Positions 34,044 through 46,333 of a DNA stretch of 64,000 nt are shown piece after piece. The translations under genes were made by a program, and so were the position numbers. The stretch comes from Nemopilema nomurai (lineage: Eukaryota; Cnidaria; Scyphozoa; Rhizostomeae; Rhizostomatidae). The stretch spans positions 5,199,189-5,263,188 of the forward strand of contig ML133401.1 in the NCBI GenBank assembly GCA_003864495.1, in the 5' to 3' direction. The notes under the pieces were generated by a model that saw only the letters and a list, made by a program, of their open reading frames with translations, had not been told where the DNA came from and did not search any database. Numbering within the stretch: the first letter of the stretch is position 1; each line of letters opens with the position of its first letter.

Positions 34044-37000
34044 ATGATTTGTTTCCCAAAAGTCAAAGTCAAGATGGATGGACAGGTGGAAGGAAGCTTT
34101 GATTTGTTGCGTGCATGGGAAATAACCAATCTTTACGAAAAGGCCTATTTCTTATCTGTTCACGCCTTGCTCCTTTTCCTAGGAATCTACTCTATTCGAA
34201 AGCGTGCCTGCAGCTCGAGAGCTAGGCCACCGTCAACCACTGGAATTAGGTCTGAAGATGATCACGTTGCACAAAAAGATGCCAGGTATCCGAGTAAAGT
34301 CAGGAGTCACGATGCAAAAGATGTCATATGGGCTAACAAACTCGCCCGTTGGCTGCTCCAGAATTGCACTTGTTATGCCAAGGACACATTTGATGCTTGG
34401 AGGTTGAAAATGAACGGAAGGTTGTTATCTTCGACAAGTGATGTAAGTTGTGTTGTTTGCCGCACGCAAATAGCGGTAGACCTCATTTTGCATTAGGTCT
34501 TAAGCTAAGTCAAGTTATATATTTAAATGCAGTGCTTTTGTTACAGGCGAAAGTTCAAATTGAGGATATTGACAAGGACTCTTTCAGGTTTGAAGTAAAG
34601 GACATCACCTCAGAGCAGCCACCTACAAATAACCAAATAGTATGTGGATTAATTTTTTTTAGTCTTGTCTTTACAAAAAGTCAAGATGACAAGATAGCTT
34701 TTTTGCCCCTTGCCTTTTATTTTTATATCATTCGCCTTTTCTCTTCCATTTCCCATGATTAGTACTGTTTAAGCTTGTTCCAGTAAAGCCCAATCTATTG
34801 AAGTTCTTGTATGTCTTAAACTTCCCAGCTTCTATTTGATTTACATGTAGCCTGAAGCCTTCTCGCACCTCCTTTCATTGATGGCATCCTATGTCTGTGA
34901 GTAGACACTGATGGTGTGATGTGGAAAGTCTTTAATATCAGATTTGACAATCTATTGCTTTTGCAAATAGTCAGGTTGGCAAAACTTGGGCCACAATCCT
35001 TTTTATGAATCCATTTGCTGGATTGTCTAGGCCAGCATCTTTTATTGCCAGTTAGCACATGAAAAGTATGAGAAGTATGTTCAGAGCAACTCACCTGCTC
35101 TGATGCAATATTCTGTATCCCACTTTGCAGAATATTATGGTCAAGTGTCATGTTGAGGAATTGAGAATGCAGATTCAGTTCACACAAGCTGACCAGCCAT
35201 CCTTGACTACTCAACTAAAACTTCAATCAGTAATGCCTTTGGTAGGTTAACTTGCTCTGGTTATTTTTAATTTGTTTTGTTTGTTTAGTCCTTAGGTTTC
35301 AAAAGCAAAACGAATAAATAACATATAGTGGCTGTTCATGATATTTTTGCAAATTGATGATCCAAGGAATATTTGTTTTAGAGTGTTTGTGTGTTGTTAA
35401 ATTAGGAGCCTATCTATAGATGTTAACTAAATAATTGATATTTAGAATCATAGAGAGTACAGAAAATTAGCCGACCAGAGCCTGACTCAAACTCATGACC
35501 CTTGACTTTGTACGCCAAGTGCTCTACCGCTGAGCTATTGGTTCACTTGGTGTAGCTTAGCCACAATTAGTTTGTTTAGAAAATCCTAGCAATATTAAAA
35601 TATTTGCATTATCATCAAATGGCCTGCAGATTTCAGAAGAATGGGCTAATTTCTTGCGAAGGTTAAGCCTAGCATCATTTCTTTTATTCAGAGCTTCTGT
35701 CTTTCTATAGCAAATAAGTCTTGGTCAATAACAGAGGGCCATCTAGACAAGTATATGTTATACAGCTTTAGGGAGTAGCTATGTTTCTAGAGACAGGTAG
35801 CATTAAACATGTGCTCTCTTCCTGAAAATGTTTGCTTTTGAGTTCTCTTACTTTTTCTGTTTTTGTAGCTTCATATTAAGCTGGTCAATGTCAATTCAAA
35901 GCCAAAGTCTTATCTCAGTATTGATGGCTTTTCAGTTGATGATAAGAACATTGTGCTTGGATCTGTAAGTACTGAATCCAAGTCTTTGTCATACAACTTT
36001 GTTCTATATCAACTGGAACATTTCAACTCCATCATTCTGTGCTCAAAGAAATTTGTCTAATATCTTTTCTTGATATAGACAGAATCCTTACTTTTTCAAA
36101 TAATTTAGAATAGAAAGGATGTAAAAGGAGTAGCTTGTTTGCTCTTAAATTTGAACCTTTTCATCAACATGAAAAATGGATAATCAAATCTAGAAATTTT
36201 TAGCAAAACCTATAAAATGTGTCTCCAATTTAATTTTCGTATGTGAAAAGATATGAAAAGAAATGAAAAGAAAAAATTTTCTTGCATCTATATATATTCA
36301 AACAATTTTTATTTTATTTCTTCCTTGGAATTGGCTGTCCAAACAGATGTTTTAGCAACATTGCTGCTGTGTAACCTTGAGTGTTTTACAATTAAATCTT
36401 TTTGAGTCCTAATTTGGACAAATTTTATACTTTCAAAATATTTGATTCATAGATCTGCTATTTTGTGTTTTCTTGGTGCCAAGCCTCGTGTCTTTTTAAC
36501 ATGTTTGTATGTGCATAGGTTTGGCTATGTTTAAGCGCAAACCTTTCAACTGAATTCAAACTGAAAAAAGTTAGTGTTTCTATAGGAACTGGAGACATGC
36601 CACATAGAAATGATAAAGAGTGCTTTCAGGAGATCGTTTCAGAGCAGTGTGAGTCTTGAGACAACTAGAGGTATTTTAAAGAAAGAGGTTTGTTTATTTT
36701 GCTACGTGGCTGGTAGGCCCTTTTAATCCATTAATAATGTAAATTCTTCACAAGTTGGCTCTTTTTTTCTTGCTTATATTGGAATATTTTTGTTGATTAT
36801 GTCTGTAAGGAAGCAATAATTCCATGCCATGCCTGCCATAAACTCAGCATGAGTCGTAAAGACTTCCAGGTCCTAAGCAAGCAAGCAAGGTTGTAAGCAA
36901 CAGGCTAATGGCCTAAGTAGCCTTTTGAAATTTTGTTGGCAACCCAAAAACAAGATATTTTCTTACCTGCTACTTTTCAGACAGGGGTAAGAATGGAATT

Positions 37001-40000
37001 GTGGCCACTATTTACTATGTTCCGGAGCGTAGCCATGGGGGATGTAGGGGGGTGACACACCTCCAAGATATAGTTAACTCAGCAGTTAGTTTAATTTTGA
37101 AGCCTGAGTCGGAAATTTCACAGAAAAAATAAGTGCTTGAAAGCAACCATCAAATTAAATGTAATAATAATATGTGAATTATACATATTATTAATAAGTA
37201 TGTTATATGATTGCATAATATATATGATTGCATTAATAATATTTTGCTATTGCTGTTATTGTTGCGACATACTTCTGTATCAGATCAGTTATCAGTATTT
37301 TGCTATTTAGCTATCAGCAGCGTCCTCTCGTGTCCTGCTAAACAGTGCATTAAATCGCCGTCTCGCTGTCGACTGATTGAGCAAGGGCCCCCAACTTTTT
37401 TCAAAGATAGGTCTAAAAACTCTCATAAGTGTGGAAATTTTAATTTTTTCATAACAACATGGATGACAACGAAGGAAAGCTACTTTTACGCGAATATGTG
37501 TCAACTGTGGTTAATTGCGCATAGCATACTCTTAGGAACCAGCAAATGTTTAATTGTCTCTGTTTTTGGCATGAATTTTTGCTTAAAGCTTTCTCTGGAT
37601 CCGCCTCGGTCACAACTCCTCTAGACCAGTGTAACCCATTTATAGCACTACCTATTGTCAGTCCATGTACCACCCTGATATGCAAAACTTACCCTGTAAG
37701 TTACCCTCCTAGACAGTGCCACTACATCCATCGAAAACAAACAACTTTCCACGGCTTTATTATAAGGCTTCGGGACTGGAGGCAGAACATAGCACCGCAG
37801 AAGAATGAAGATGATTCTTTACCACATCTGGATTATCTAGCTGGGAGTTCGCTCTGCAATATATAAACTTCAAAATGTAACAAGATTGCCTACTCCTATA
37901 GTATGTTGTTCCAAGAGTCGGTTATGCATTTGCAATGACGAATTTTGCTCTAACAAAGGCATTCGGTGATACACTTGCCTGGCATCTTGCTCTGAAAAGG
38001 CTCCTTTGCTAATTTTCTTGTCTGTAATGATATATGCATCTTTTCATAGTAGCTAATTGAAATCTTTTCCGACCTAGTAGCTTATTTAGTAGTGGCTAAT
38101 TGAACCGACCTGCATATAAACATGGATGCAAAGAAGCCTGTAATCTTTTAAAAGGGGCGTTTTCGGCCTTCCGAGAAGGCGTTGTCTCGCTGCTCTGCCC
38201 CCTACCTTGACACTTTGAAACCGCTGTGCGTGATCGAGTGAGTTGGATATTTATCTACAGATCGTTTTTGAATTGTCTTGACTGATGTCTGTTTTGTATA
38301 GTCTTGCTAGTTTGTTCGCATCAAGAACTGGAATCGACTGACAAGCCCTAGCCACGCGCAACGAAAGATACGTTCACCCTAGGTCGCTGGAGTATTTCAC
38401 AATGGGTTCTTTCAACCACAGACTTTTAGACAATGGGCTATTCCATTTTATATCTGCACATGAGGATTGAAGTAAAATGAACGAAAAACATTTAGGGGAC
38501 GTAAGGAAAGTAAACGATGTGTCCAAGTAGAGAAAATTTATAAAGGAGAAAGCCACAGGATATGCCAGGAGGTTGATAAAGAAAAATTCATGAAATTTCT
38601 CTAAGGGTGCTTATTTTGGTTAGGAATTTCTGGGAGGAGAGAGGAGGAAGTAACTCCAACTCTTTAACTATAGAATATCACCTTTAATGTGTTATTTCTT
38701 TAATACAGAGAATTTGCTTCACTCGGCACCCAAAGCATTAACACCCCAAAGAAAGATTCCTACCGATGCCCCAGACTATATTATCTGTTTTTGTTATGCA
38801 CATGGTCTTGTAATGGCTCGGTGGACCATTTGAAATATTATCTGTGTTTATGTTCAAGTATCTAGCTTAGGTAGAGATGTTGTGCTTCGGGTAGCAGAAT
38901 TAAAACAAAGCTCAAAGCGGTACTTCGAAAGTTGTCTGAATGGGGACTATGTATAAAGAGTGTTTCACAGAGACATTACTGCGACATTTTAAATTACAAA
39001 TTAAGGCGTTTTGGATGGCTACATTTAAATGAAATGTAGTTCTTTATGAAATCAATGTAGTTCTCTGTCAGAATTTGTATATTTTGAAATTTCTCAAAAT
39101 TTTCGCATTTGCTTCAGAATTTACCATCAACAGCCTCCTTTACAAGTATTGGTAATTATAGAGCACTAGGACCAACACTAAACTGCCAGTTCTACTTGAC
39201 TGCCCTAAAAGTTCTTTCCATCTTCTTCTCCCTTTAACTGCTACAGATATCCGAAATGAAAGTTAGATTGTGTGTTCAGAGGTGTTGTTCTTCCAAGAGT
39301 TAGCCGATCTTGCGCTTACATATTTCCAGAGCGAATTCAGCAAGATAAGCTAATCACAAGAAGGTCTATACGTGATAAGTGGTACAGACTATTTACAGAT
39401 GGCTATGCTCTGGACACAGGCTTCAACGGCATCAAGGCGCCCCCGCAATTCCCATTGGGAATTCTGAAATATGGCCAACATCGATAGGCCATTTATTTGT
39501 ATCCATGGCGCTGAATTAGATAATTGCACCTTGAGAAAACGTAAGATGTTTGGCAAGTGCGGCTAAGATTGTTTAAGTTGCTTCTATGAATCTCAAAGTT
39601 TAGAAAGCAAGGGTTTATTTGAAAGAGGATAGTTTTTTAGAGCAGCTAAGGCAATTTCTAACTGTCAGCAGCCGCGATAATGTATTCAGGAGTGATCTAG
39701 TTTCAAGGGAGCTTTGTAATCGATTAAAAAGTTCTGCCACATTTAAAGATGACAGTTTTCTTAAGGCTGGGTTGGCAAAAAGCTGATCATTTGCTGTTTA
39801 CGTTTAAAAGACTTCTCTTGCTTGGCGAAATTAAACCCTAAAGTGGCACGTGTTTCCATTTTTCGGGCTCTTGTTATTCAGAGTGTGATGTTTTCATCAT
39901 TTTTAACCTGTAAATCGCCACAGCCAGAATCCAAATCGAATTACTTATGAACACGTGGAAAAGCATATTTCATTTATAATAGATGAAATTTTTTTATTCT

Positions 40001-43000
40001 TGTGTAAAAAAGAGTGAAACGATGGTTTCTCCAAGGTGAGAATTTGTCTTGCTTTTCTACCTTTTTCCAAGCCGATTAATGGCAAGGATGCACGCGATCT
40101 TCTTGTTTGCTCGGGGTGAGAAGGAAGGGGTCCCTGACTTAAATAATAATGTGTGATTTATTAAGTGTTAAACAACTGGCTCATTTTTTTACTTATCAAT
40201 ATGTACATTTCGATTGCAGCTGAAAATAGAAGTCAAAAGTAAAGAGACACAAGCTAAAGATGAACAGAGTGAAGGTACTATTTATGTATCATTTATACAC
40301 TAGAGTGAAAATAACAGTAGAATAATGACCTATGAACACGGTATTGCCTGAAAACCTGTGAACGTCTGTGAGGTTTTGAAGTGGCTGGCATTTTGAAATG
40401 CTGCATTATCCAAATAAAGTAGAAGAAAGTCTAAAAATTCACTCTAAATCTTTTTAGGGATTTCAATTTTTTGAAGACTGCTATTCAACAAATGTTTCAA
40501 GCGATTTAAATGGAGCTCAAAGTAAACTTTTGAGAAAACCATTCGGGGACCAAAATGTTAACATCATCGATGTAATGTTTTCATAAGAAATGCTATGTGC
40601 GGCAAAAGCAGTGTCAAAGCTTCAGGGACTCGAACCACGGACCCTTGGGTACGTTGTCAACGCCTCTTACCACTGAGCCATCTTCTTCGTTCATTTCTTC
40701 TTCATTTTTAACAACGATTCTACTGACACTCCATCATATCTAATCACTTTTTGTAATGTGAAACTGCCAGTTTTTCTACTAGTTTGCTATTAAAAATTTT
40801 TCAGCCGCTCGTCCATTTTTTGGCAATGCTGTTTTCTTCATCATCGCCAAAAATACTCTTTTATTTCCATTGAATTTCTCCCTTATTCACAAGTCATACA
40901 TAGCAAACAGATTGGCGCGCTTATGATTACGTCATTAGCAAAGCCCGGAAAAATTCCTACACCCTTCAAAGTGATATCTTCGTAGGAACCAAAGGACTTG
41001 TTCGTTATGTCTTTCTTATTTGTTTTCTATTAGCTATGCTGGGCAATAATATTCAAAGTTCCTTTTTACACCTAGGCTTGTAGTGAATACTTTACTTGTC
41101 TTAGGCGTATAGCACTCACATTATTTTTCGCATTTCCATTCATCACTGCAATAACTGTTCTATCCTTTGTTTATTTAGCTTCATTTCTATTCTTTGTTTA
41201 TTTAATCGCACGGGCGCTATTCAGCCCTCAGCGCATCACACACACCTTTCCTTTCTGTTGTTATTTGCGTTTCCTTGTTAACTTTTTGTCGTGTTTGTAA
41301 CCATGTAGTTTAACCATGTAGTTTAACTTTGTAACCATGTAACCATAACCAGGTAAGCTCAGTAAAACTCAACACTCGTCTTTTGTAACACTCCTCTGAC
41401 TTCGAGTTCTCTGCTCGTTAAATATGAATGAATCAACATCGACGTTGGAAAGTCAAATCTGCATCAAAGTAGGAAAAAACCCACGCACAATCGCTGTTCC
41501 TACAGGCTCTTCTAAAGGAAGGTTGAGTAGATTAAAATTGGCCATTAGACAACCAATCGCGCGCTCTTTTTTGCAACCTTGCACTTTGTTTTCGTTTGCC
41601 AACGGGCCATTTATTTGGTCAGTTTTGGTCTTTTTCTGATGTTTGCATACTTTTGTTGATCGAAGAAATCTTCTTCAAGGGTGCAAATAAGAAAGTTCCG
41701 CTTTTCAGCACAATTTTTGCAGCATGATGCATTTGTTTATAGCTACGGTGTTCTGTCACATGTTTGCTCGCTGTCCAGTTTTTTTACTAACGTTGGACGT
41801 GAGATTAGATTGAGACGTTTTTAAGATCTGCTGCGATCAATTATGTACGATGGGCCTTTCCATGACATTCAAGTGGCCCCACGTAAAGCCCACGTAGACC
41901 AATCAGGTCGCGTAGCTACATCTGTCCAGGCTATTTAGAACTTATTTGCGATGTGTAGCCGTTTGAGCCCAGCTTTCTCTCACGTTATTGTGAGAACGCG
42001 AGAACGAGCTCCGAACAGAATGGTGTGAAGTCTTTCCTGATCAGAGGAATTACGACTCTCTTCGCCTCGTTGTTTTGGTCACCCACGATAGGCAGGGTAC
42101 GAAGGTTAGTTTCAGATTTCTTTCTCAGCGTCAATCTTAGGTTCACTTCGAGTTGCGGGTCGCTGACAAATCTGATCTCGATGGCGGCAATTCAGCACGC
42201 CGACGCGACTTGCAGGCTTTGGGTCTTCCGGTTGATCTTCTTGACCAAGCAAGTGGGCTCTACTGGAATATGACTAGGCTTGTTTCGTTTTGATCCAGCT
42301 GCCGGCGAATCTGTGCTATACTTTACGGCGAATCTACGCCAGATGCTAGGGCGAATCTATACTCGAATCTACGACGAATCTACGCAAGATTCTACGAAGC
42401 ATATACACCACATTCTACGACGAATCTATAGTCGAATCCAGAGTCCATATAAAGTTAGAGCCTTCCTCCTGATGTTATTCAATTTAATTCAAATCCTCAT
42501 CGCTGCCCGCTCAAGAAAACGAATTTTTACAATCATTCATTGTTTGTGATAAAATTACTCATAAACCTTCATTAAATATGACATTAAAAGGCAAGAACTT
42601 CTTTCGGCTGCCAACCGTGGAGCCGTCAAATTCTCTTTCTGTGTCATTCTGTCATTTTGTCATTTTTTGTCGGTGTTAACGTCTCACTTTCTTATAAGAC
42701 TGACGTTGCTGTATCTGTTATCTAAGGGACTCTAGCGGTGGTTGAGCAAGTACTGTCTGCAATCCTTCGGCAGAGCTATGAAGGATGCTGAATCATCAGT
42801 CTCTTCTGTACACTCTTGTATTTTAAGGATTGTTCAACGATGCTAAGTATCATCACGATGCTAAGTTTGTTTTTCATGATACGTGGCATTAATTTGCATT
42901 TAGGTCATTTGTATTCCTTGGTACATTGCTTGACATTATGTAAATGTTCGACGCAAACAGAAGTTGGAACAGTAACATCAATAATTCACAATTTCTGTAT

Positions 43001-46000
43001 TGATGTCAGTTTTGGTTTTTAGATCTACTGTATTGTACTATATTTATTTATATTTGTCATAAATCTACTGTACTTTATTTAAGAATGTATGATTGTGTTT
43101 TTGTCTTCAAACAACACTCAAAATTTGGTCTCTCGTGTGATAAAGACAAGTTTATTCATTCTAGAAACACAAAGGCATATATTCGTTACTGATCTGGACT
43201 CAGCTATCGCAAAAGTGGCGTCGGAAGGGGCCAACATGAGACGGGCTGTGATTACAAAGCGGAACCATCCGGAGTCAAAAATAGTGATTCCCCAGCGACA
43301 ACTCGGGATAGCTCCAGATATTAAAGTGCAGCCTGCTACACCCCTAGATAGCGACGATGATTTCCAAAACGCATTTATTCCGAAGACCTTTGTCAAAAGT
43401 GACAAAGTGCCATGCTACTTATCTCTTGGGGAAGGTGAAACCAAAATATTGGAAAATCCAGATGAGTGCAGGACATCTGAAAAAACAGATTCGGATACGA
43501 CTTCCGTTGATGATGTCAAAGTTAAAGAATGTGAGAGCGCTTCTGTAGAAAATGCAAAAAGCGACGAAATTAATGAGTCCAGCGGACTGGTTGATGACGT
43601 AGCAGAGGAAAATCTGGTTGAAAATGATGTCACTCATTTGAAAGAGCTTGCGTGTAAAAGCGTGGAGCAAACACCTGTTTTGGTTTTAGAGGAAAAACAA
43701 GATAAGCCGTCACCATCTCCCAAAGAAAGTTCTAGAGATGTCAGACGGAGACCTCGGCCAAGGAGTCTATATGACATAGATAACGAGGACCATGACTTCA
43801 AAGGAGATTTGACAAACCTTGACACCGAGCCTTCGTCTTACGAGAAGAAGGCCAAAAGTGAATTAGGAAGAGTGAACACGTTTCATTTTGGTTCCAAATC
43901 TATGATCTCAATAGGTGAGTGAAAAAGAAGTGCAGTAATGCACAGTTTTCCCGCCTATTCTTTGTGTAACGAACGATCGTGGTTTATTTACCTTGCCCGG
44001 CCGGACCTAAATTGGTGTAGACCGGATTTGACTGTCTAATATTTTGTATTCAATTGTTATTCAATAGAAAGAGTTTGATGGCCAATGAAGCGTTGCTCAA
44101 GTTTTCGGATGTTCAAGGTTAACTGTAATAAACGTTAACCACCACTATTCGTCAGCAGTTCCATATTTTTTGTTGCCAGGCATTGACTCCCCTGTTTAGA
44201 TTCTAGGTTCTCTTACCTGCAGAGATGCAGCGCCGCCCTAGCGCGTTTGGGAGCCTTGGAGAAACTGGTTTTCTCACCAAAATTTCAGTTGTGGTTGAAA
44301 AAATGCTGTTCTACTTTGACTTGTTTTAAACATATTCAATTCGTGTCTTTTTCATTTCAGCAACGACTCCAAAGCGTTCCAACAGTGCAATATTAAGTAC
44401 GTTATAGTACGTTATTCTGTATATTTTCTTTATGATTCTCCAAGTTTTTTAGTGCTTATGCCCTATGCACCTGAGTGAAGATGAAACGAGCGTTAGTTAG
44501 CTCCTCCCCATTTACCAGTACGCCAACCGGCCTATTCTATCATGGTTCGGGCGCTAATGCAAATTAAGTCCGGTTACCAAATCTGCGTGGTAGTGCCACT
44601 TGGAATCAACGCCAAGTCATCTTCTCTTCTAACCCCTTAAAGAATTGCGTTTCGCGTCACTGGAGATCGTTTCTACAAGATTACGTTTGAACACAGGATT
44701 TTTCCCCTGCCAATCTTAATCCGTCTGTATTTACACCGGTCGGATTTCGGCTCGCGTGAAGAGGCCTTTGTGATTTTTGTATACTGTTTCCCTTGACAAT
44801 TTCACGTTTTCTTCTCCCCAAGAAGCAGCTGCCAGCCAGTGGTCACTCACATCCCCAGTGGGATACAGTCCGAGCAAGCCTTCAGCGTTGATTATTGAAT
44901 CTGAGGAGCTTGGAAAGAAACGGTCAGAATATTTTATTTTGAACCGCTTTGAACCGACTTTCTTCAATATTCTTCATCCCTTTCATTTTATTTTGGCTTT
45001 GGAGCAAGTAAACGTTTCAAGCAATAGCAAACCTTTTGTTGGGCAGGGAGCAGTGTGTGCCCAAGTTTGGATCGAAATAGACCAATCGAGTATTTGTATG
45101 GTGTATACGTCAAGTGTTCGCGTTTCTGATTGGCCTATTTTTACCATAATTTTCCGTTTTGATCCTTATTCAAGGCATAATATTAAATTCGTTGCCTAAG
45201 AGTCTTTTACTCTTTTAGTTGCTTCTCTAGTAACACCAGTAGTCCAATCCACATAAGACAATGTGGGTAGAGATATTTCCTTGACTGTACGATATCTTTC
45301 AACAGATACTTCCATGTACCACCGGCAGTGGCAAGAAAAGGGACATACGAACAAAATGGCCTAAAACTTCATGTCTACAATGGACACTTGTTTGTCGCCC
45401 AGCATTTTGCCAAGCCGTGCGTGTCTAACCACTTCTTCCTTGCCAAGTTTTCGTGTCATTTTTTTCAGTAAATCGGAAGAGCGTTTCTCTGTCTCAGGAC
45501 GTTTAAACAATACAGAAGTAAACTCTTTTGAGATAAGAATTATGAGTTTTATACACAGACTTACAGGCACCGGATGCGATCTATTAAAATTATTTTCAGA
45601 CAAGATTGATTCCAGATGTATCTTATCCTCAATCTAGCTTGTACCCTTGGTTTCATGTTACAGAAGAGAGACTTGGGTCGCGCAAGAGAACACAGAAGCA
45701 TACGAAACATAGCTGACTTCAGTTTTATTCCTGCCTCTTTGTTTATTTCTTCTTCCTTTTTCCCAGGCTGCCGACGTGTGCTGTTTGTAGCCTACCGCTT
45801 TCGTGGCGAATGGGAAAGCAAGGATACCAATGCAGAGGTAGAGATGTAACCACGCATTGTTTTTATGACATGAGTAATGTCTTTTTATGTGCTTGACTTT
45901 CAGTTCGATATCACAGTTCAGAGCACATCAGGAAAACAATGCTCATTGTGTAATGTCATTATTCAGTACTTTTCATCAGTGAGTAAGAATTTTATAAATG

Positions 46001-46333
46001 CAAAAGTAGTGACATTGTATGGCACATTATGTGAAAGCGGGTCTTAAACTAGTAGAATCAATGTAAGGATGGGGTAAAACTCTAGCAATGAAGAGCAGAA
46101 GAACAATCAAGTCAACTAGTTTGGTAGTAAGTTACCCTGATCTTGATCGAATATTTTTAAAACGTCTCACTGTGCTCCTGCCTTTGACTTCTTGGACAAT
46201 CAAGACCGTATATTGCTTTTTCTAACAAGATTTGTCGTTTCTGCCAGATTGCAAGACAATCACGCACAAGCGATGTCACACACTGATTAATCACATTTGT
46301 GAGACTAGCAGTTTTCCCAGTTTAACCATGTAA
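34044..46333 (+). CDS. Membrane-anchored SMP-like protein (TMEM24/C2CD2 type) with C-terminal C1 domain, 12 exons
   Basis: Exons: 34044-34442, 34547-34639, 35131-35241, 35869-35964, 36586-36687, 40220-40274, 43165-43914, 44361-44396, 44823-44922, 45306-45416, 45767-45837, 46248-46333; about 669 codons, with all phases matching. Residues about 23-45 hold a membrane segment (YFLSVHALLLFLGIYS). Residues about 85-265 (NKLARWLL, FDAWRLKMNGRLL, AKVQIEDIDKDSFRF, NIMVKCHVEELRMQIQFTQ, LHIKLVNVN, IEMIKSAF) follow the SMP region of TMEM24/C2CD2 in order and spacing. SMP domains move lipids at ER-plasma membrane contacts. A disordered acidic region of about 330 residues follows, then a C1 zinc domain. 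I see no C2 or PDZ domain. An alternative start is at 34074. The donor of exon 9 (GTCAGA) is weak. The SMP assignment rests on motif order and is tentative; the C1 is clear. Confidence 0.7.
35471..35552 (-). repeat. tRNA-like sequence (probable tRNA-derived SINE or pseudogene)
   Basis: On the minus strand, TAGCTCAGCGGTAGAGC is a good internal A box, and a degenerate B box (GAGTTTGAGTC) follows at tRNA spacing. The acceptor stem does not pair and the anticodon loop lacks the conserved T, so it is not a working tRNA. It lies in an intron of the SMP-C1 gene. Confidence 0.45.
40621..40690 (-). repeat. Second tRNA-like sequence
   Basis: On the minus strand it has an A box (TGGCTCAGTGGTAAGAG) and a perfect B box (GGTTCGAGTCC). 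No proper anticodon arm or acceptor stem can be drawn, so it is probably a SINE head or tRNA pseudogene. It lies in an intron of the SMP-C1 gene. Confidence 0.45.
42304..42440. repeat. Degenerate cluster of CGAATCTAC-like motifs
   Basis: The motif (g)cgaatctac/at recurs at least seven times in 137 bp with irregular spacing. It may be part of an unrecognised interspersed element. Confidence 0.5.
43165..43914 (+). CDS. Large disordered exon 7 of the SMP-C1 gene
   Basis: A 750-bp exon in phase 1-1, with acceptor cattctag and donor ATAG|GTGAGT. It encodes 249 complete codons rich in Glu, Asp, Ser and Lys. A basic, Ser-rich patch (SPSPKESSRDVRRRPRPRS) near the end, and TTPKRSNSAIL in the next exon, look like phosphorylation-prone sites. 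In TMEM24 a similar C-terminal region tethers the protein to the plasma membrane under phospho-control; the same role here is inference. Confidence 0.7.
45306..46333 (+). CDS. C1 (diacylglycerol/zinc) domain exons 10-12 of the SMP-C1 gene
   Basis: Exon 10 ends LHVYNGHLFVAQHFAKP; exon 11 gives LPTCAVCSLPLSWRMGKQGY, then QCR; exon 12 gives DCKTITHKRCHTLINHIC and stops after SFPSLTM. The ligand spacing C-x2-C-x14-C-x2-C-x4-H-x2-C-x7-C fits C1 domains. The first His is 13 residues before the first Cys instead of the usual 12; this could be real or a one-codon error in my splice choice. The GKQG-x-QC motif of diacylglycerol-binding C1 domains is present. Confidence 0.8.

Larger units (their letters stand above)
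36688..43164. other. Two long introns of the SMP-C1 gene
   Basis: Introns 36688-40219 (3.5 kb) and 40275-43164 (2.9 kb). No domain was recognised. The frame 39272-39487 encodes RSIRDKWYRLFTDGYALDTG in open sequence but has no partner exon in phase. The second intron holds tRNA-like sequence and a degenerate cgaatctac repeat patch. Confidence 0.5.

Noticed and set aside
36586..36670. Ending exon 5 of the SMP-C1 gene at the first GT (AGAG|GTATTT, phase 1).
   Set aside because: The next exon (40220) is open only in phase 0; the donor at 36688 (GAG|GTTTGT) gives phase 0 and restores the frame.
45306..45365. Phase-1 reading of exon 10, ending KGHTNKMA and a stop, as the gene's C-terminus.
   Set aside because: The phase-2 reading of the same exon leads through two further exons into a near-perfect C1 zinc-ligand pattern, which is far more convincing.
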